NCBI GenBank assembly: GCA_028023455.1
Contig: JAQFVV010000072.1
Coordinates: 830,501 to 894,500 of the forward strand
Length of the DNA: 64,000 nt
DNA from: Epiperipatus broadwayi
Taxonomy: Eukaryota > Onychophora > Udeonychophora > Euonychophora > Peripatidae
Direction of reading: 5' to 3'
Part shown: positions 28,701 through 43,700 of the stretch, piece by piece
Layout of the letters: every line of letters starts with the position of its first letter
How positions within the stretch are numbered: position 1 is the stretch's first letter
Position numbers and translations under genes: made by a program
The notes under the pieces: model-generated
The model's input: the letters and a program-made list of their open reading frames with translations, nothing else
What the model was told of the DNA's origin: nothing
Database searches by the model: none

Positions 28701-31700
28701 AAAGAAATGAGACATGCAATTAAATCTATGAAAAAGGATAAAGCTTCACAAAATGATGGATTTTTAATTAATATCTCAAAAGAAGCTATTACTGGACAAT
28801 GCTGAAAGAATTAAAAAACTGAAAAGGAGCTGGGATAAACATATTCTTAGAAGAGATGATAATAGATAGATAGTTGAAGTCTTAAATTGGATTTTAAGAG
28901 ATTATAAAAGACCTAGAAAGAGACAACATGTAAGATGGATGGATAAAATAAGGGTGTTTATTGCTGAGTTGTGGAAAAGAGAGGCTAAAGATTGGAGAAA
29001 CTGGTTTAAATTTGGAGAGATGATTTATAAAATCCACATTGGTAAAATGAACATACCCAGTCTTAAATCTATACATAAGATATACAAATTTACAAAGTTC
29101 TTAAGGAATTTGAGAATTTTCTACTAATTATTTGGCAATATCAGACCCAAATAAGTATATAAAAAAACACAAAATCTACCGATACATTTAAGATCATATT
29201 TACGCTATCAAAAAAGGCAATCATTTAAGTGATTTAATTTTTCACATTTAATGGCAAAAAATTCTTTATTTTTGAGTTTAAAACTTTTATTTTTTAATTG
29301 TGGGAATTTATTAAAAAACATGCCATCCTGGTCAGAAAAATGCTGTCTTTAAAAAATCACTGTTTCTCTCCTGTATGGATAGTTAAAAAAACAAAAAAGC
29401 TATACTTTTAAATGAGTCAAAATTTTTTTTTGTATAAAACCAAGTACGCAGTTGTCTTCTTTTAACTTTATGTAATCTAAATTTATTCATATTTAGTATT
29501 AAATAATTTCTCCTTTCATTGAAATATGTGTATGCACAATTACAAATGCACATTTACGTAAATTTATAAGTAAATCATGATCAAAAATGTATATACTTAC
29601 CGTGCTTTTAAATTGGCCCTGAAATGTGTCAACAACAATGGACTGGTTTTTAGAAAGATACTTCTCCCATTCCACGTCAGCTGTCTCCCGCCTACTTAAT
29701 GGAAGCTCTTGATCACAAGTTATTGAGATACCTGAATCGAGTTCATGCACTTTCTCTTCACAGTCCTCAGTTTTCTCATCAATATTATTAGTTTTTTGCA
29801 ACCTAATTGGTGATTTTGATGAAGAAACTTCTACATTAACGTTTTTCTCTTTCTCATCTATTTTCATACGTTTAATATTGTTAATACTGTAAAAATTTTC
29901 CCCATTCCAATCGGATACTTTATTCTTTCTTTCTGCCAGCAAATTAGTTTCTTTTACAGAATGTTTTAAATTAATAGAATTTGTATCAAAAAATTGCAAG
30001 TTATCCAAATTCTGCATATGTTCAATTGGACGGTTAATGTTATCAATTTTCCTATATTTTATACTATCATATTTAATGTCAGTTTGACTGAAATCATTTA
30101 TCAATACATTTGTGTTTAATGTTTTAGTATCTTTTTTTAAATAGTCTTCTATATTAGTAATCCCAGTGTTTATTTTACTAGCAAGTTCATTTTTTTCTGG
30201 CCTTCTCTCACCTGTCACATGATCATTATGTTTATAATTTATATTAAATAACTTTGCACGCGAAGAGCATGAAGCAGAACAATTCTCCCCAGAGTTGAGA
30301 GATTTTTGTAAATTATTACAATTTTCAACAAAAGAACAAGAATTCGGTTTACAAAAGGAATTGCATTCTAATTCATTAATATTTACACTTTCTTTACTAT
30401 GTACAGATGCTTTATATGTAAACTCTTTGGAAGAACTAAAATTACAAGACGATGTAAATTCGCATTTATTAGTGTCTGTGGATTTCTCTGAACTCGCAGC
30501 CGTCTCACAACTGTCAACAGTATTGGTTAAAAAATCTTGAGTTATTCCATCATGGTTTGTAGCTGAAGAATATTGTGTATCATTTTGTTTGCCTAATTTA
30601 TTTGTTGTTCCTTGACCTATTGTTGCTTCACAATTATTACGAGCCATATTTAGCTGCTCATGAAGAGAATCCAAAAGGAGAGCTAGAAATTCTTGGCAAT
30701 CGTGCTACAAAAAAAAAAAAAATGTATATGAAAACACAGACATCAATTTATAAAGAATCATGATTTATATATTCTGTTGATAAAAACTATACAATTGCTA
30801 CTAAAAAGTAGTAATAAAATTATCTTCAAACTTTCATTTATTAAGTTAAACCATAAAAAATATTACAAATTCTTCATCAATCCACATTAATTTCTATAAA
30901 TATTCAGAACAGTGCTCAGAAATAAAACTAATTTTATTAATACAATTTCTAAAAGATTAAGAATATGCAATTAAAAAATTGTAAATAAATGAGAACATAC
31001 TATTAATCAAATGAAAACCGGTACTAGAGGAAGGGAAACAATTACTGATGATAAATCTTCAAAATATGTTATACACACATTATTCTTAACAATTTTTATA
31101 AACTTACTAAAGATATCCACAAGTTATAAAACTATTATTATTTTTATAATAAACCACTAAAGAAAAAAACCCTAATTATATAATAATTATCTTTTTTTTA
31201 AAAAAAAAAAAAAAATCATAATGATTTATTATGTGAGTTTACTTGATAAAAATTAATATATTCCCTAATATGTAATCACATGGAGCCTGAATATATTTAT
31301 TTCTTATTCCTATCAAAAAATATTTGCAAAATTGTTATTACTATTTTTATAAAATAAGTAATAATCCCTGTCAGACATTTATAAAAGGGATTTTCATAAT
31401 ATGACAATCGTGACATAATTTTGAAGCTTATCAGTCAAACACATGTAATATTTAAATAAATATGAAGTAATAACATAAAACAAAAACTATGCATATAATT
31501 TCCATAATTATTGCAGAATATTAATGGTTAAGAAACATTTTCAGTCCATTTATGAGAATGATTTTAATGATTTGGTTGGATGAAAGATTAAAGATTAATT
31601 CATTTATTAATTTTTTGGGGAGAATTTAAATCTACTAAACCAAACAGAAATTGTTGTCAATCAATCTTATTTTCATATCTTTTGTAACTCTTTTTAGCAT

Positions 31701-34700
31701 ACACGTACATAAACCATTTTCAAAAATTAATGAAAAAAGGAATAATTATGAGTTGTCTTTTTCTATACCCCTTAATTCTAAAAATTTCTAATATAATAAA
31801 TTAATTTGCTATTCGAGACATTATATAGTCACATTGTTTCCAATATATTTAAGCAAATATTTATCATAATACTAAATTTTAAAAAAAAGATAACCAGGTT
31901 TTATTCACTATTTTTCTGGATAATAAATAACAGTAACATGATATAATTATTCACTTGTCCATTACTTTTCTTTAACGTGCTTCCTTCATTAATCACAATT
32001 CTTACTATGACCAAAAATGGCTAAAAACAAAATCTCCCTGTTGGAAATTACTGGTTTAGTGGGCGTATATTCATTAGTTTTAATTTTAAAACATCATACC
32101 TCAAGAGAGGCTTTTTAATTTTTTCAGGCACTATATTACAATAAAAGTAAGTAATAACAACAATAATAAACATTTTCTTATATGTGCCTAATACAAGCAA
32201 TTTATTTGTTATTTCCAAATCTAAGCTGACAGCTTCGACTGTACAATAATCGTTCTCAGAACTTAATTTCTGAGGAAGATGATTGTACAGTGAAAACTAT
32301 CAGGTTAGATTTGGAAATAATAAACAAATTGTTTGTATTAGGCATATATGGAAAGTGATTATTGTCATTATTAATTGTATTTACAAAATAAATATTTGTT
32401 TATAAATGTTATTGATATGATGAATTAAAAGAAAAATTCTTTACATAATCTTCGGAGACAAAATTGCAGAACAGCAATAACTAAGCCCAACACATACACA
32501 AAAACCTTCAATTTTTTTCTAACATTCAAACAAACAAATGCAATCTGCTCAAGGATGTGTTAGATATATTTAAGTAAGCACCGATCACATACGTAAGTGC
32601 TCACCAAAGATATCAATGGACTTGCCCCATAGTGGTGTTTATTTCAATAAACCAAAGCCTGAAGAGAGCTTCTACCCCCATGTTATCAATTAATATGTTA
32701 CTGCTATCATACTTCTAAAATATAAATAATAATGTTATTTTCCTAATAGAAAGAAATGACCATCGGATAATTAATTTCTTGGAGATGGTGAACTGAATAT
32801 CCCACAACTCCCTTCATAACAAATAAAATAAAAACTTTTATTTTCCTAACATCAAAATTATGCCACCAATGTTTCAAAAATTATGACATTTGAAATGTTT
32901 ACTTATCAGTTTAGTTTTTGTGCTTCATATTTATATTATGTCATTGCTATACATGATGAAAATTTATATGGCATATGGATTTTTTATTTAAAAACAAAAT
33001 ATTATAAAGAAATCTGTAGAGATTCTGGCAAGAAGAGAGATTCATAAGTGGCATTATTAATTTCTTCAATTCTGCTACTATAATCCATACATTTTAGTCA
33101 TTAATTATGTGGGTCATGGTTTGTGTTTGTCCATAGCTTCTAATTCCATTTATGTAGGAGATGAGCTTAATGGCCATGGGTTGTCCTTAATCTGTTGATG
33201 AGACTCCAGTAATGTTTAAAAAAGATCAAATCCAGCTTGCTTTTATTGTTGGATCTGGACTAAGAAATTTATTTGGAATTTCAGGGGATTCATTTTTTAT
33301 CTCATTTTTCTTCAGTCATTTAAAGATTATTTTTGGAATAATCAGAAAGGGGATTTGATGATTAAAAGTCTTGAGTGGTGCAACTATATCCAGAATTAGT
33401 GTAAAGTCCAAGTTACTTAATAGTTTTTTTGGTTCTAGTAAACTATTAACTGTGCAGCCTTTGGTGTCGCTGTTTCTAGTTAAAAACAGAGTGTTATAAC
33501 ATTACCGGGCCGCTAAATTTTTTTTATCTAATAGATCGTATTTTAACATACGGCTGTAATTTTTTTTTTTTAATATTTCATATATTGTTGTTGTTTGTTT
33601 TGGACATAATTATTATTTTTTTTTTAATATATTGTTGTTGTTTGTTTTGGACATAATTATTTTTTTGGTTTTCATTTGATAAATTTAAAATTATAAAGGA
33701 GACTTTTACCTTTTTTTTGGATCTCAAAAGTACATAATTTTTGACATACGCCTTTATTTGGGGGGGGATTTCCATTCTAAATCTACTGTTTCTTTTTTAC
33801 AGACGTCTTTTATTTTTTTGTTTTGGATTCGATACATTTCAAAGTAATAAGGGACAGTTTTAACTTTTTCAATAAAACGTCTGGTATTTTTATTCTTTTT
33901 TAACAACAAAAATTAAGCTTAAAATCTACTTAACGTGCTGTTTATTGATTTAAAACAACAACAAAAAAACCTCTTTTTGCTTCTAAACGGAACGAATAGT
34001 ATGTCATTCTGGGTGTTAATTACATGATTTACAGATAAAAATAATCACGAACAATACACAAATTCTTTCCAGAAAATAAATTTATTAACCACATATGACT
34101 GAACTAAATCAACTTTAACGAATGGCAGGATGTTTTGGGCTTGAAAAAATGCAACTGCCTCACTTTCTCTGTTTGGGGTGTCCCACAAATATAACAACGT
34201 GGTAGACATTTTGTACTTCTTTTTCAACTCTCGTCCGAGTCACGACAGAAATGGTATTTTTCCGCAAACAACTCCAATCGTCTGCCAGAGCGCTTGAGAA
34301 ATTGTATTTTGTCTTTTTTGACCCCCAAAAAAGCCAAAATTAGCCCAAAAAATTTTTTTTGACAAATATCAATAATACGCTGAAAATTACTAGTATGCAA
34401 AAATCTTTCAGTTGGGAAATACAGAAAATCATAAACATCAACAAATAAACACTTGAAAAAGAGGACAATGCTCACACTCTCATCTTAAATTCTAGCGATG
34501 ATACAAATTCTGTCAATATGCACAGGAATTCAACCCGCAATGAAATCAACGGCAAACTATATGATCATAGTATTGTTAGTAGACGTAGTGTTATTGATAC
34601 GCAGAAAAATTGGCCGCGTATTATAACCACTACATACGATCTACTTGTATATTAATGATCACTCGTATATTAGTCGTAGGTTCGGCCGCGAAAGCGGTAT

Positions 34701-37700
34701 AATTCTGTGTTTTTACACAGAAACAGCGCCAATACAGGCTGCACAGTGAATAGTTTACTAGTACCGTTTTTTTTATATATTTACTGTTAAAAAATAATAA
34801 TTACGATAAAATAATTTAATTTCGCTACAAACTCTATATGAAAAATGAGACTCCATATATGAATAACAACATATATTTTAAGTATCTATTTAGTCAAATC
34901 AAATTTTGCAAATAGCTCCAAAGGATTGATTTATTAATAAAAATTGTCTATTCAGCCACTTCTCTTTTTCAATTTAATGTTAAATATCATTTAAAAACTC
35001 TTTTTACACTTGTCATTTTAAAAACTTGTTTTCATTTTATATGATTTGGTTTTTCCATTTACTCAATCTTTGATCTTTTCCTATAGCTATTATCAAAGGT
35101 TATACATCATTTTCTTTTCTTTATTTTTATGCTAATTTAATAGTTATATTATTAAAGAAATATATAAATAATTCTTGATATAATTAGAGAGGATTTGAAC
35201 CAGACTTTCAAACTTTCTTTAGTCACCAACTCCATTTTATAACTGATGACTAATGGAAGCTTAAAAATCTGGGTTCAAATCCCCTCTAATTATATCTAGA
35301 TTATAAGTATAATACTTGTATTTAAATATTACATAATTCTCAATAATAACCATAGAATATGGTTAATACACTGGGCAAATGATATAATTGATATAAAAAA
35401 ACAAATTTTGTAAAGAAAGAGAAAAAGAACTTTTTATATGTATTTATTTCATTCTGTATTTCTTTTTTAATAATTTTCTTCTTACAACTACAATTCAATT
35501 TACAAATGCGATATTTTTGACAGGACTGCTGTAGCTCAAAATATTAAAGATTGTTACAAAACTTTTTTAAACTATAAATTATCATTTAATTTTTTAGCCC
35601 TGATTATAAATTTTAAGCTTAATTAATGATTAATATATCAATTATAAATTCCAGCTTGAAAACTATTCATTTTATTCCTTCCTTTTTTTCTACTCATGTG
35701 TAATACATATGACAAATGCATCTTGGGAATCTAATTTTTTTTTTCATGTTTTTATCCATATGCTTTAAGTGTATTTAGAATTTGAAAGTTTTATAGTACA
35801 TTTTGTTTCACTTGTACCTCTATTTTTCCATCTCAAAATATTTATTTCCTAATTCACTTTTGTCTCATCCATAACTATTCTTCTAATTCCTAATTAGAAA
35901 TCATTTATTCATGTGTTTTCTTTCACTTTAATTTGTATTTTTATTTCATTTTTATGTTTTTTTTCATACCATTTTTTTTTTATTGCAAAACATTTTAAAA
36001 AAACATATTTAAATCATAACACAATTTCTTTTACACACACCGTATAAAACATTGTTCCTTCCATTTTAAGATTTTGTATTAGAAATATAAACAAAACATA
36101 CCTGCCGATTATCTTGAAATTGACGATGACAAAGACCCAGTATAGTTTTAAATTCAACAGGATTGATACTAGAGTACTCCCCACTCCAAACTTTAATAAG
36201 CAGTTCAAGAAATCTTATTGCCAAAGCACTACCGTCTTTTTCGTACTTTTCCAACATGAACTGACACAAGGAAGAATTATTAAATAGACACTGAAGACCC
36301 GCATTCATAAAACAGGTATTCCCTAAATTATTTAATCCACATACACCTTTAATTGAATTTTTATCTGAAAATATTTTAAAGAATATATTAAAACACAAGA
36401 AATAAAATTGAATTACAATTGTTTTCAAAATAAAAACCAAAATAAGAAAAATAACAGTTTTCAAAATGTATTACCTTGCATGTCTTTTATTATTCTATTA
36501 GGAGGTCCTATAAACTCTATCTTCGGGACAAGCCTATTATAACATTCTAAAAATGTGAATAGTAAATAAAAATAGTTTATTTAAAAATATTAAAAAAATT
36601 ATCTAATATGAATGCATATTTTGAGATACTCTGATCTAATAGACTGTAATATTGCTGATACTAGCAAATTTAAATTATTTTGTCTTTCATATAAAATATT
36701 GCAACTAAATCTGCATAAATGTTGAATTTTCAATCACTGAATATTTCTTAATGATTTTTTTTTGTGTGTAATTTATTATTTTTTTATGCTTTTATTTTGC
36801 AATATCCTGTACTTATGGCAAAGAAATTAGATATATGTTACATTAGAAAAGAAGTTATTTACTTGAGCATACTCATACAATTTTGCATCAGCGTAAGATT
36901 TTTTTTAAAGTTTATGTTATTCTTTATGTATGCATATACGTAATTTAACAGAATGCATTGAAATTTTATTTTGCAACTCTTTCTTGAATTATGTGTTTTG
37001 CATTTTTGTTTTAAAATTTGAAAAGGTAATTTTCATACATGTCATAGCATAATTAAAGAAATAAGCCAAAATACTTTTGCATTTGTCATGATTTATACTT
37101 ACCTCAGACTACTGAGATGTCGCATAAAAATATCTGAAACAATCCACTTTCAAGATGGAGGGGTGATAAATGCATTATGCAGTAAGTTGTACATTTTTTA
37201 TTCTCAAAATATCTGTTTAGGAATCTTTTATTAGTTTTATTATAATTTGTATGTTCTTTCAGATTTATTACCAACAGAAAAATAATCAAAACATTAAAAA
37301 GTTTATTTAAGAGAGTCTTTTGGTAAAAATAACTTGATACTAAAAGGAAATTTAAAAAGGAAGGTTTTTAATAAATGTGTTTTACCAGTTCTTACTTATG
37401 GATCTGAAACTTGGACACTTAATAGAAGAGCAATACAGAGACTTCAGACCACTCAAAGAAGTAGGGAGAGATTCATATTGGGAATATAGAAAACCAATAT
37501 ATGGGTAAGAGAACAAACAGGTGTTACTGACCTCATTGAAAAAATTAAAAGACTGAAGTGGAGTTGCGCTGGACATATTTCTAGAAGAGATGATAATAGA
37601 TGGACAATTGAAATCTTAAACTGGATTCCAAGAGATTGTAAAAGACCCAGAAAGCGACCACATGTGAGATGAATAGATGAAATAAGAAAGTGCGCAGGGG

Positions 37701-40700
37701 TAATGTGGAGAAGAGAAGCTAAAGATCGAAGAAGATGGATTGACCTTTGAGACCTTCATCCTGCAGTGGACTGATAATGATTGATGATGATGATATGTGT
37801 AAGAAATTCATAAATTATTCCAATTGTAATGATCTTACTACAAGATAAAAAACTAAGTAAGTAAAATCCCATCAAGATCCCAATTTGAAATTTTGCCTAC
37901 AAATTAAAAAAAAAAAAAAAATCAGATATATTTTCAAAACGGTAATTTTTTAAAAATCTGATTGTGTTATATGTTAGAAAAAACTATTAAAAGCTCATTA
38001 TAATAATAATTATTTCATTTTTCTAAATACATGGGTGAAGAATAAATGGGTGTTATTGACATCATTGAAAGAATTAAGAGACTGAAGTGGAGTTGGGCTG
38101 GACATATTGCTAGAAGAAATAATAATAGATGGACAGTTGAAATCTTAAACCGGATTCCAAGAGATTTTTAAAAGACCTAGAAAAAGACCACATGTGAGAT
38201 GGATGGATGAAATAAGAAATGTGCTGGGGTGATATGGAGAAGAGGCTAAAGATCACAGAAAATAGATGGAACTTAGAGAAATCATCCTGCAGTGGATCAA
38301 TAGTGGATGAAAATGAGGATTATGATTTCATTTTTCTACCATTCTCCTTATTCAGGCAAAGTATGTTTATGTACAAATATCAAAAAATCTTCATGTTGAA
38401 ATTGGGAAAGGGGATGAGAGGGAATTTAAGAGCTCCTAACTCAAAAATAATTTCAAATGAAATTATAAAATATTACATTTATGATATTCTTATATAGTAT
38501 TAAATTGTGGGCAAAATCTCATTAAAAAGTATATGCTTAAGGTAATTTGTACTAGATCATTTTTATATGAAATAATTTAAAAATTTTCCTTTTTTAATTT
38601 AAAAGATTATATTATTAATTATCCACTATATTAAAAACTTAAGAAACGAAATTTAATTATATAAACACTAATAAATATTTATGTAAATAATGAGATTTTT
38701 TTAAAAAAAAAAGTATGTGATATAAACACATAAAAATATTGTTTAATTCGCACATATACACATAAAAACGGTGTGTGGAGTTCTAGTTAACGAACAATAA
38801 TTAATTATCTCACAAAAAGAAAAAAACCTGAAAAAATAATTATAATAAAAAAAAGATTAATAATATTTGAAGTAAAAAATTTGCTTGGTGGAAAAAGTAT
38901 TTAATGAAAAAAAGGAAATAGATTGAACATATTTTTAGAGATTAAAAAAAAAAGGATGTTATTCAGTAAGAATGAACACCCATTATTTAAGCTAGTTTCA
39001 AAATTCAAGAGAAATATGAAATAAAGAAAAAAAAACAAAACAAATACTTTGTGATAGATCAACTGTTGGATAAATTTAGATTTATCTAATGATCTTAATG
39101 ATGAAATACTGAATTTCTTTCAATTTTAGTTTTCGTAAGTTCTTTTTTTATATATCACGGCATACTTAAATTCAGGACTTTTTCTCAGAGATGGCAAATT
39201 GATTTTCCTTTATAAGAATTGAAATATTCAATTTTCATGATCTAGGTGCAGTGCTCTCAGATCCAAGGCTCCTCACTTATGATGGCCACAAGCCAGAAAC
39301 TAGTAGTACATTTGGACCTTTGGGATCTGGTGAATCTTCTTTCTAGCAGTATCATTTACTTCTCTTTTTGACTATCAAGCTATCAGACCAATCTAAGCCA
39401 GTTTAGTAACTATAAATCACAGCAGCTTTGGTTTTTTAAATAACTACAGGCACCGTTATCTTAGGCTAGAATTGGTACAAAACTATCAAAATAACATGAC
39501 TCCATCACATTTGGTAGAGGTACCTATAGTTATTAAAAAAAATTAAGGACACTATACTATAAAGTTACTCAACTGGTTCCATACCTAAAATTAGACTGAA
39601 AAAAATTATATAGCTTTCAGTTTGGACTAATAACTTGATAATTAAAAAAAAAAGAGAGAAAAATGATGGCTACTAGAATAAAGATACGTTAGATGTTAAA
39701 GGTCCAATTGCACTACACCCAAGATTCAAAATTCCTCGCTGATGAAAGCCATAAACATAAAGCTAGTCTGGAGATACTGAATAGGGACTTGATCTATTAA
39801 TTATTAAAGCTTACAGCAGGTGGAACAAAGGTGTGAAGAAAAAAAAAATGCTGTTAGCAATGAGTACGCTGAAAGTCATGTGATAGTTTACTGGTTTTAT
39901 ATCAATTTTGGACATAGAGCACTTTAATATATAGATTCTAAACCTGTTTCAGATCTGTATAACTGTACAAGAAACTTAGATTAGATTGAAAACCATTTAT
40001 ACATTTTTCAGTTTGGGTTGACAATGTTGTTAGTAAGAAAATGCATTAGATCCTAAAGTTTCAAGTGGACTGCTTCAATATCCAAAGCTCCTCATTGATG
40101 AAAGCCACAAGCTTGACATCAGTCTGAGATTATTGGATAGGACAGCACTGAATAGGGATTTATTAGAAACTATCATCTGGCATCTATTAGTCACTAAAAT
40201 TTACAATAGGTGGCATAAAGATGTGAAAAAAAATGCTTAAGATTGAACTCTGAAATACTTTTAAAAAATATCTACAAAATGTATTCATAGGTTATCTCAA
40301 AATAACTTAACTGTTGTTGTGACATCTGATTCCTAAATAAATGCAACATACACGCACACACAAAATTAATCGGTATAACTATAATCCAGACCCTACATAT
40401 TGCAAGTGATTATTTAAAAGAAAACAATAAAATTGATTACTTTACACAGACATGCAATGAAAAACAAAGTGTATTTAATAGCAAACAACTGTTACCTAGA
40501 AACTACTCAATCTATAATTCACTTTCAGATATTCATTTAAAATATATGACAAATCCCAGGACCCGGCCAATATTTCTTAAGAATTCTAATCTCCAGTGTT
40601 TTTCTGAAGGTTTGTGAAGATGGTGTTCTAGTTGCATTTTTATATTGGATTATTTCCATCATCTAATATATGGTTAGAGCGTTACCTTAAAATTCAAAAA

Positions 40701-43700
40701 CTCAAGAATCTAAAAACCCAGGTTCGAATGCCATGCTAATACTGTCACTGGTCAGGCCAGCAACACCTGAAGAAGAGGGAAGACTAATACCTCTCGAAAC
40801 GTGGTGAATACACTAACCTGTTTGATGTGCTACTGCTAACAGTTAAATATATTTAGAATATTTAAATAAAGTCAAATTTTCCTAAAGACATTCAATACAT
40901 ATATTAGATGATGGAAATAGTCCAATATAAATATACAACTAATCTCCAGTATTTGTAAGATGGACTGCAAGGTTATATTAATCTTTGAAAATAAAGACTA
41001 TATTGCAAAGTAAAAAAAAAAAAAAACTATATTAAAAAAATAATTTGAAATTCTGCAGAGATAGTAAGCTACTAGTGAGGATATCATTGTACACAGATTA
41101 AATTCTCTAATTTAAAAGCAAGTGAAGTAACTAAGTAATAGTCGTATAATCAAATGATAATATTAATCATTTACTGGTAGTAGTTTACTATAGTTTGCCA
41201 TTTCGATAATAAAGTATTATTGATAACATATTTCATTTTATGTAACTACAATTTACACAGGATACAGAGAAATAATGATCCATACAATCTGGTAATATTA
41301 CAACTGATTACTTATTTGTTCCAGATATAGAAAGTGAAATGAAAATGAGGAATGTTATTGGAATTCATACAGTAAACAGTCTATTAGGCCAAAAGTACCC
41401 CTGAACACAGTCAAAAACTTCAAATCTTTATAACAAAATTGAGTTAAAGGTTGATTGTTAGATACACAACTGCAATAATTTCAGGTTTGAATCCTATGGC
41501 TCATTGATAATGGCAAAAACCAAAAATTATTTAGGGATTTAAATGCATTATTATTTGATAATCATAATTATTCAAGATTACTATAGATGGCAACAGAATA
41601 GGGAACTACTGGTTTTAATTACATATTGTTTAAGATAAAGAATCATGTGATTTGTTGTTATAAATAATTCTATTTGCTTGGTTTTAATGCAAAATATTAT
41701 CTCCATTACAATGTCAAAAATTTTGAGCTCACTACATGTTAAAAATCAGTAGTCATTTTACTCATGTTATTTACTAGATTTTCATTTAACGTTATCAAAA
41801 AATGTTAATGAATTTCAATTCATAATGACGTAGCTCTAAGATTAGAGTTCGGCAAAGCTAATAGCTAAATACAAGATCCTAAAGTAAATTGTATTAATAA
41901 CATGGTAAACAATTGGCAAACTATCCTTAAAAATGATTCAGTGAAAGAGTTGTTCTTAAAACTATTTTTTATCTCTATTTGTTTGAACAATGAAATAAAA
42001 AAAAAACAATATAAAGCACGCACACACATATATAATAAACAAAGTACTGGAATAAACTCTATAATATTCAAAATACCAGTACATAAAAATAAATAAATAA
42101 TAGTAGAGTTTATTCCAATGTTTTGATTACTATGTATTATCTGATTTTACACACACATACAAATATCCTAATGGCCAAGGTAGCAGTTGATTATGAAAGA
42201 AAAAGAGTGCTAAGAATCCTCTGGTTAAAATCTAGATAGCTATTCAGTGACGACCCAAATATTAAGAGAATTTGTAGACAAAACACAAAAACATGAGTTA
42301 TTTTGCTTTAAATTTCTAGTTATGGAAATGCATTTGATTCTACGTGCAAAAGTTTAGACCACTAAGATATAAACCTGATATATTTAATAAAATAGTGGGG
42401 AAATACTATCCTCCATAACTTTTTAAAGCACTTTTACAAAGAAGACTTTTATTGGTTAAAATAAAAACTAAGAAAATGAATATAAATGAAGATTAATAAA
42501 TCATCTGGGATTTGCACTATCTCACAAATAATGCTTCAAAGCTTAAGAATTTGTTACAAAAGTTAAAATAATATTTAGTGACTTCAAAAAATGAGAAAAT
42601 AAAAATTCATAATAATAAATTAGAAGTAAAAAATTATAAATATATTGGTGAGATTATTAACACAGATAAAAATATAACGGATGAAATTAATCATGTTATA
42701 TATAGAGCTCGCAAATAAGCTCTTAACAAGCTTTACAGAATATCCCCAACCCCAGACCGGTTTCTGCTACTGGCTTCCTCAGTGAGGTGCTAGGATATTC
42801 AAGGATTAATTAGTCTGAGATTGGGGATATTCTGCAAAGCTTGTTAAGAGTTTATTTGCGAACTCTATATATAACATTTGTAATATAAGCTTGTTAAATT
42901 AGGTCAAGTGACATACGACTTGATTTCTTTGTAATGAAATTAATCATGGAATTAACTTGAATTAGCTGCTTTTGATAGAAATAATTTAATCTTGAAAGAA
43001 AACACACCTATATGGTTTAAAATTTTTTAAAAATAATTATGCTTACCAATGCTTACTCATAAATCTGAAAACTGAACACTTGATAAAAGAGAAGAAAGAG
43101 ACTTCAGAATGACATGTGGGCAAATGTTAGGAGTATTAATGATAGATTGAACTGAAATGCATGAATAAGAAAATAAATAGTGTTATTGACAATATTGAAA
43201 GAATCAAATGCTGAAATGGAGTGGAGCTAAATTTTCTCAAAGAGATGACTATAAATGTATAATTATGAAGTCTTAAATTGGGTTTAAATAGTTTGTAAAA
43301 AAAAAACCTAGAAAGGACAATGGATGGGATAAATGGATAAGAACATTTGCTAGAGTAGTATGGAGAAAAGAAGTTGTGAAAGAAAAACTGAAATAAACTA
43401 TAAACTTAAAAAAACCTGTATTCTGTAATAGAATGATAATTGAAATTATAATATACTTATATATAACAACCTTGTTGTTTGAGATAATATAGATAAATGA
43501 TAATAAATAATTAAAATAATTGTTGGATTGTCATAAATTAATAAAAGAACAATTTTTTTACCTTAACATCCAGGAGTAAAAGTTGCATAATGTCTTAATA
43601 GTTTATGGAAATTTAAAAAAATATTCCTACTTACTACAAAAACAGATTCCAGTATGTATTTTTTTTTTTATGTATGTATTCATACACAACAAAAATAAAT

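Larger units (their letters stand above)
14904..29600 (-). other. USP intron 4 (14.7 kb)
   Basis: The largest intron. It contains, left to right, HP-family repeats at 15.47-15.9 kb, an RTE relic at 17.1-17.6, a SCAND3-like hAT relic at 18.8-20.05, a possible coiled-coil ORF1 relic at 21.0-21.45, a SINE near 22.7, ISXO2-like elements at 23.6-27.3 and an RTE copy at 27.9-29.1 kb. No extra exon recognised. Confidence 0.8.
30705..36101 (-). other. USP intron 3
   Basis: 5.4 kb between exons C and D. It holds a long hairpin at 32.15-32.38 kb, a 46-bp-period repeat near 33.6 kb, a CpG-richer stretch at 33.5-34.75 kb with a possible ISXO2-like start, and a tRNA-like inverted repeat at 35.18-35.31 kb. 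Confidence 0.8.

Noticed and set aside
28894-29076. Minus-strand 60-codon frame
   Set aside because: It is the antisense shadow of the RTE C-terminal relic on the plus strand.
30295-30540. Plus-strand 81-codon frame
   Set aside because: Shadow of USP exon D, which has a far longer frame, family motifs and fitting splice sites.
37382-37576. Minus-strand 64-codon frame
   Set aside because: Antisense of the RTE stretch with YGSETW and GVTDLIEKIKRLKW; not a gene.
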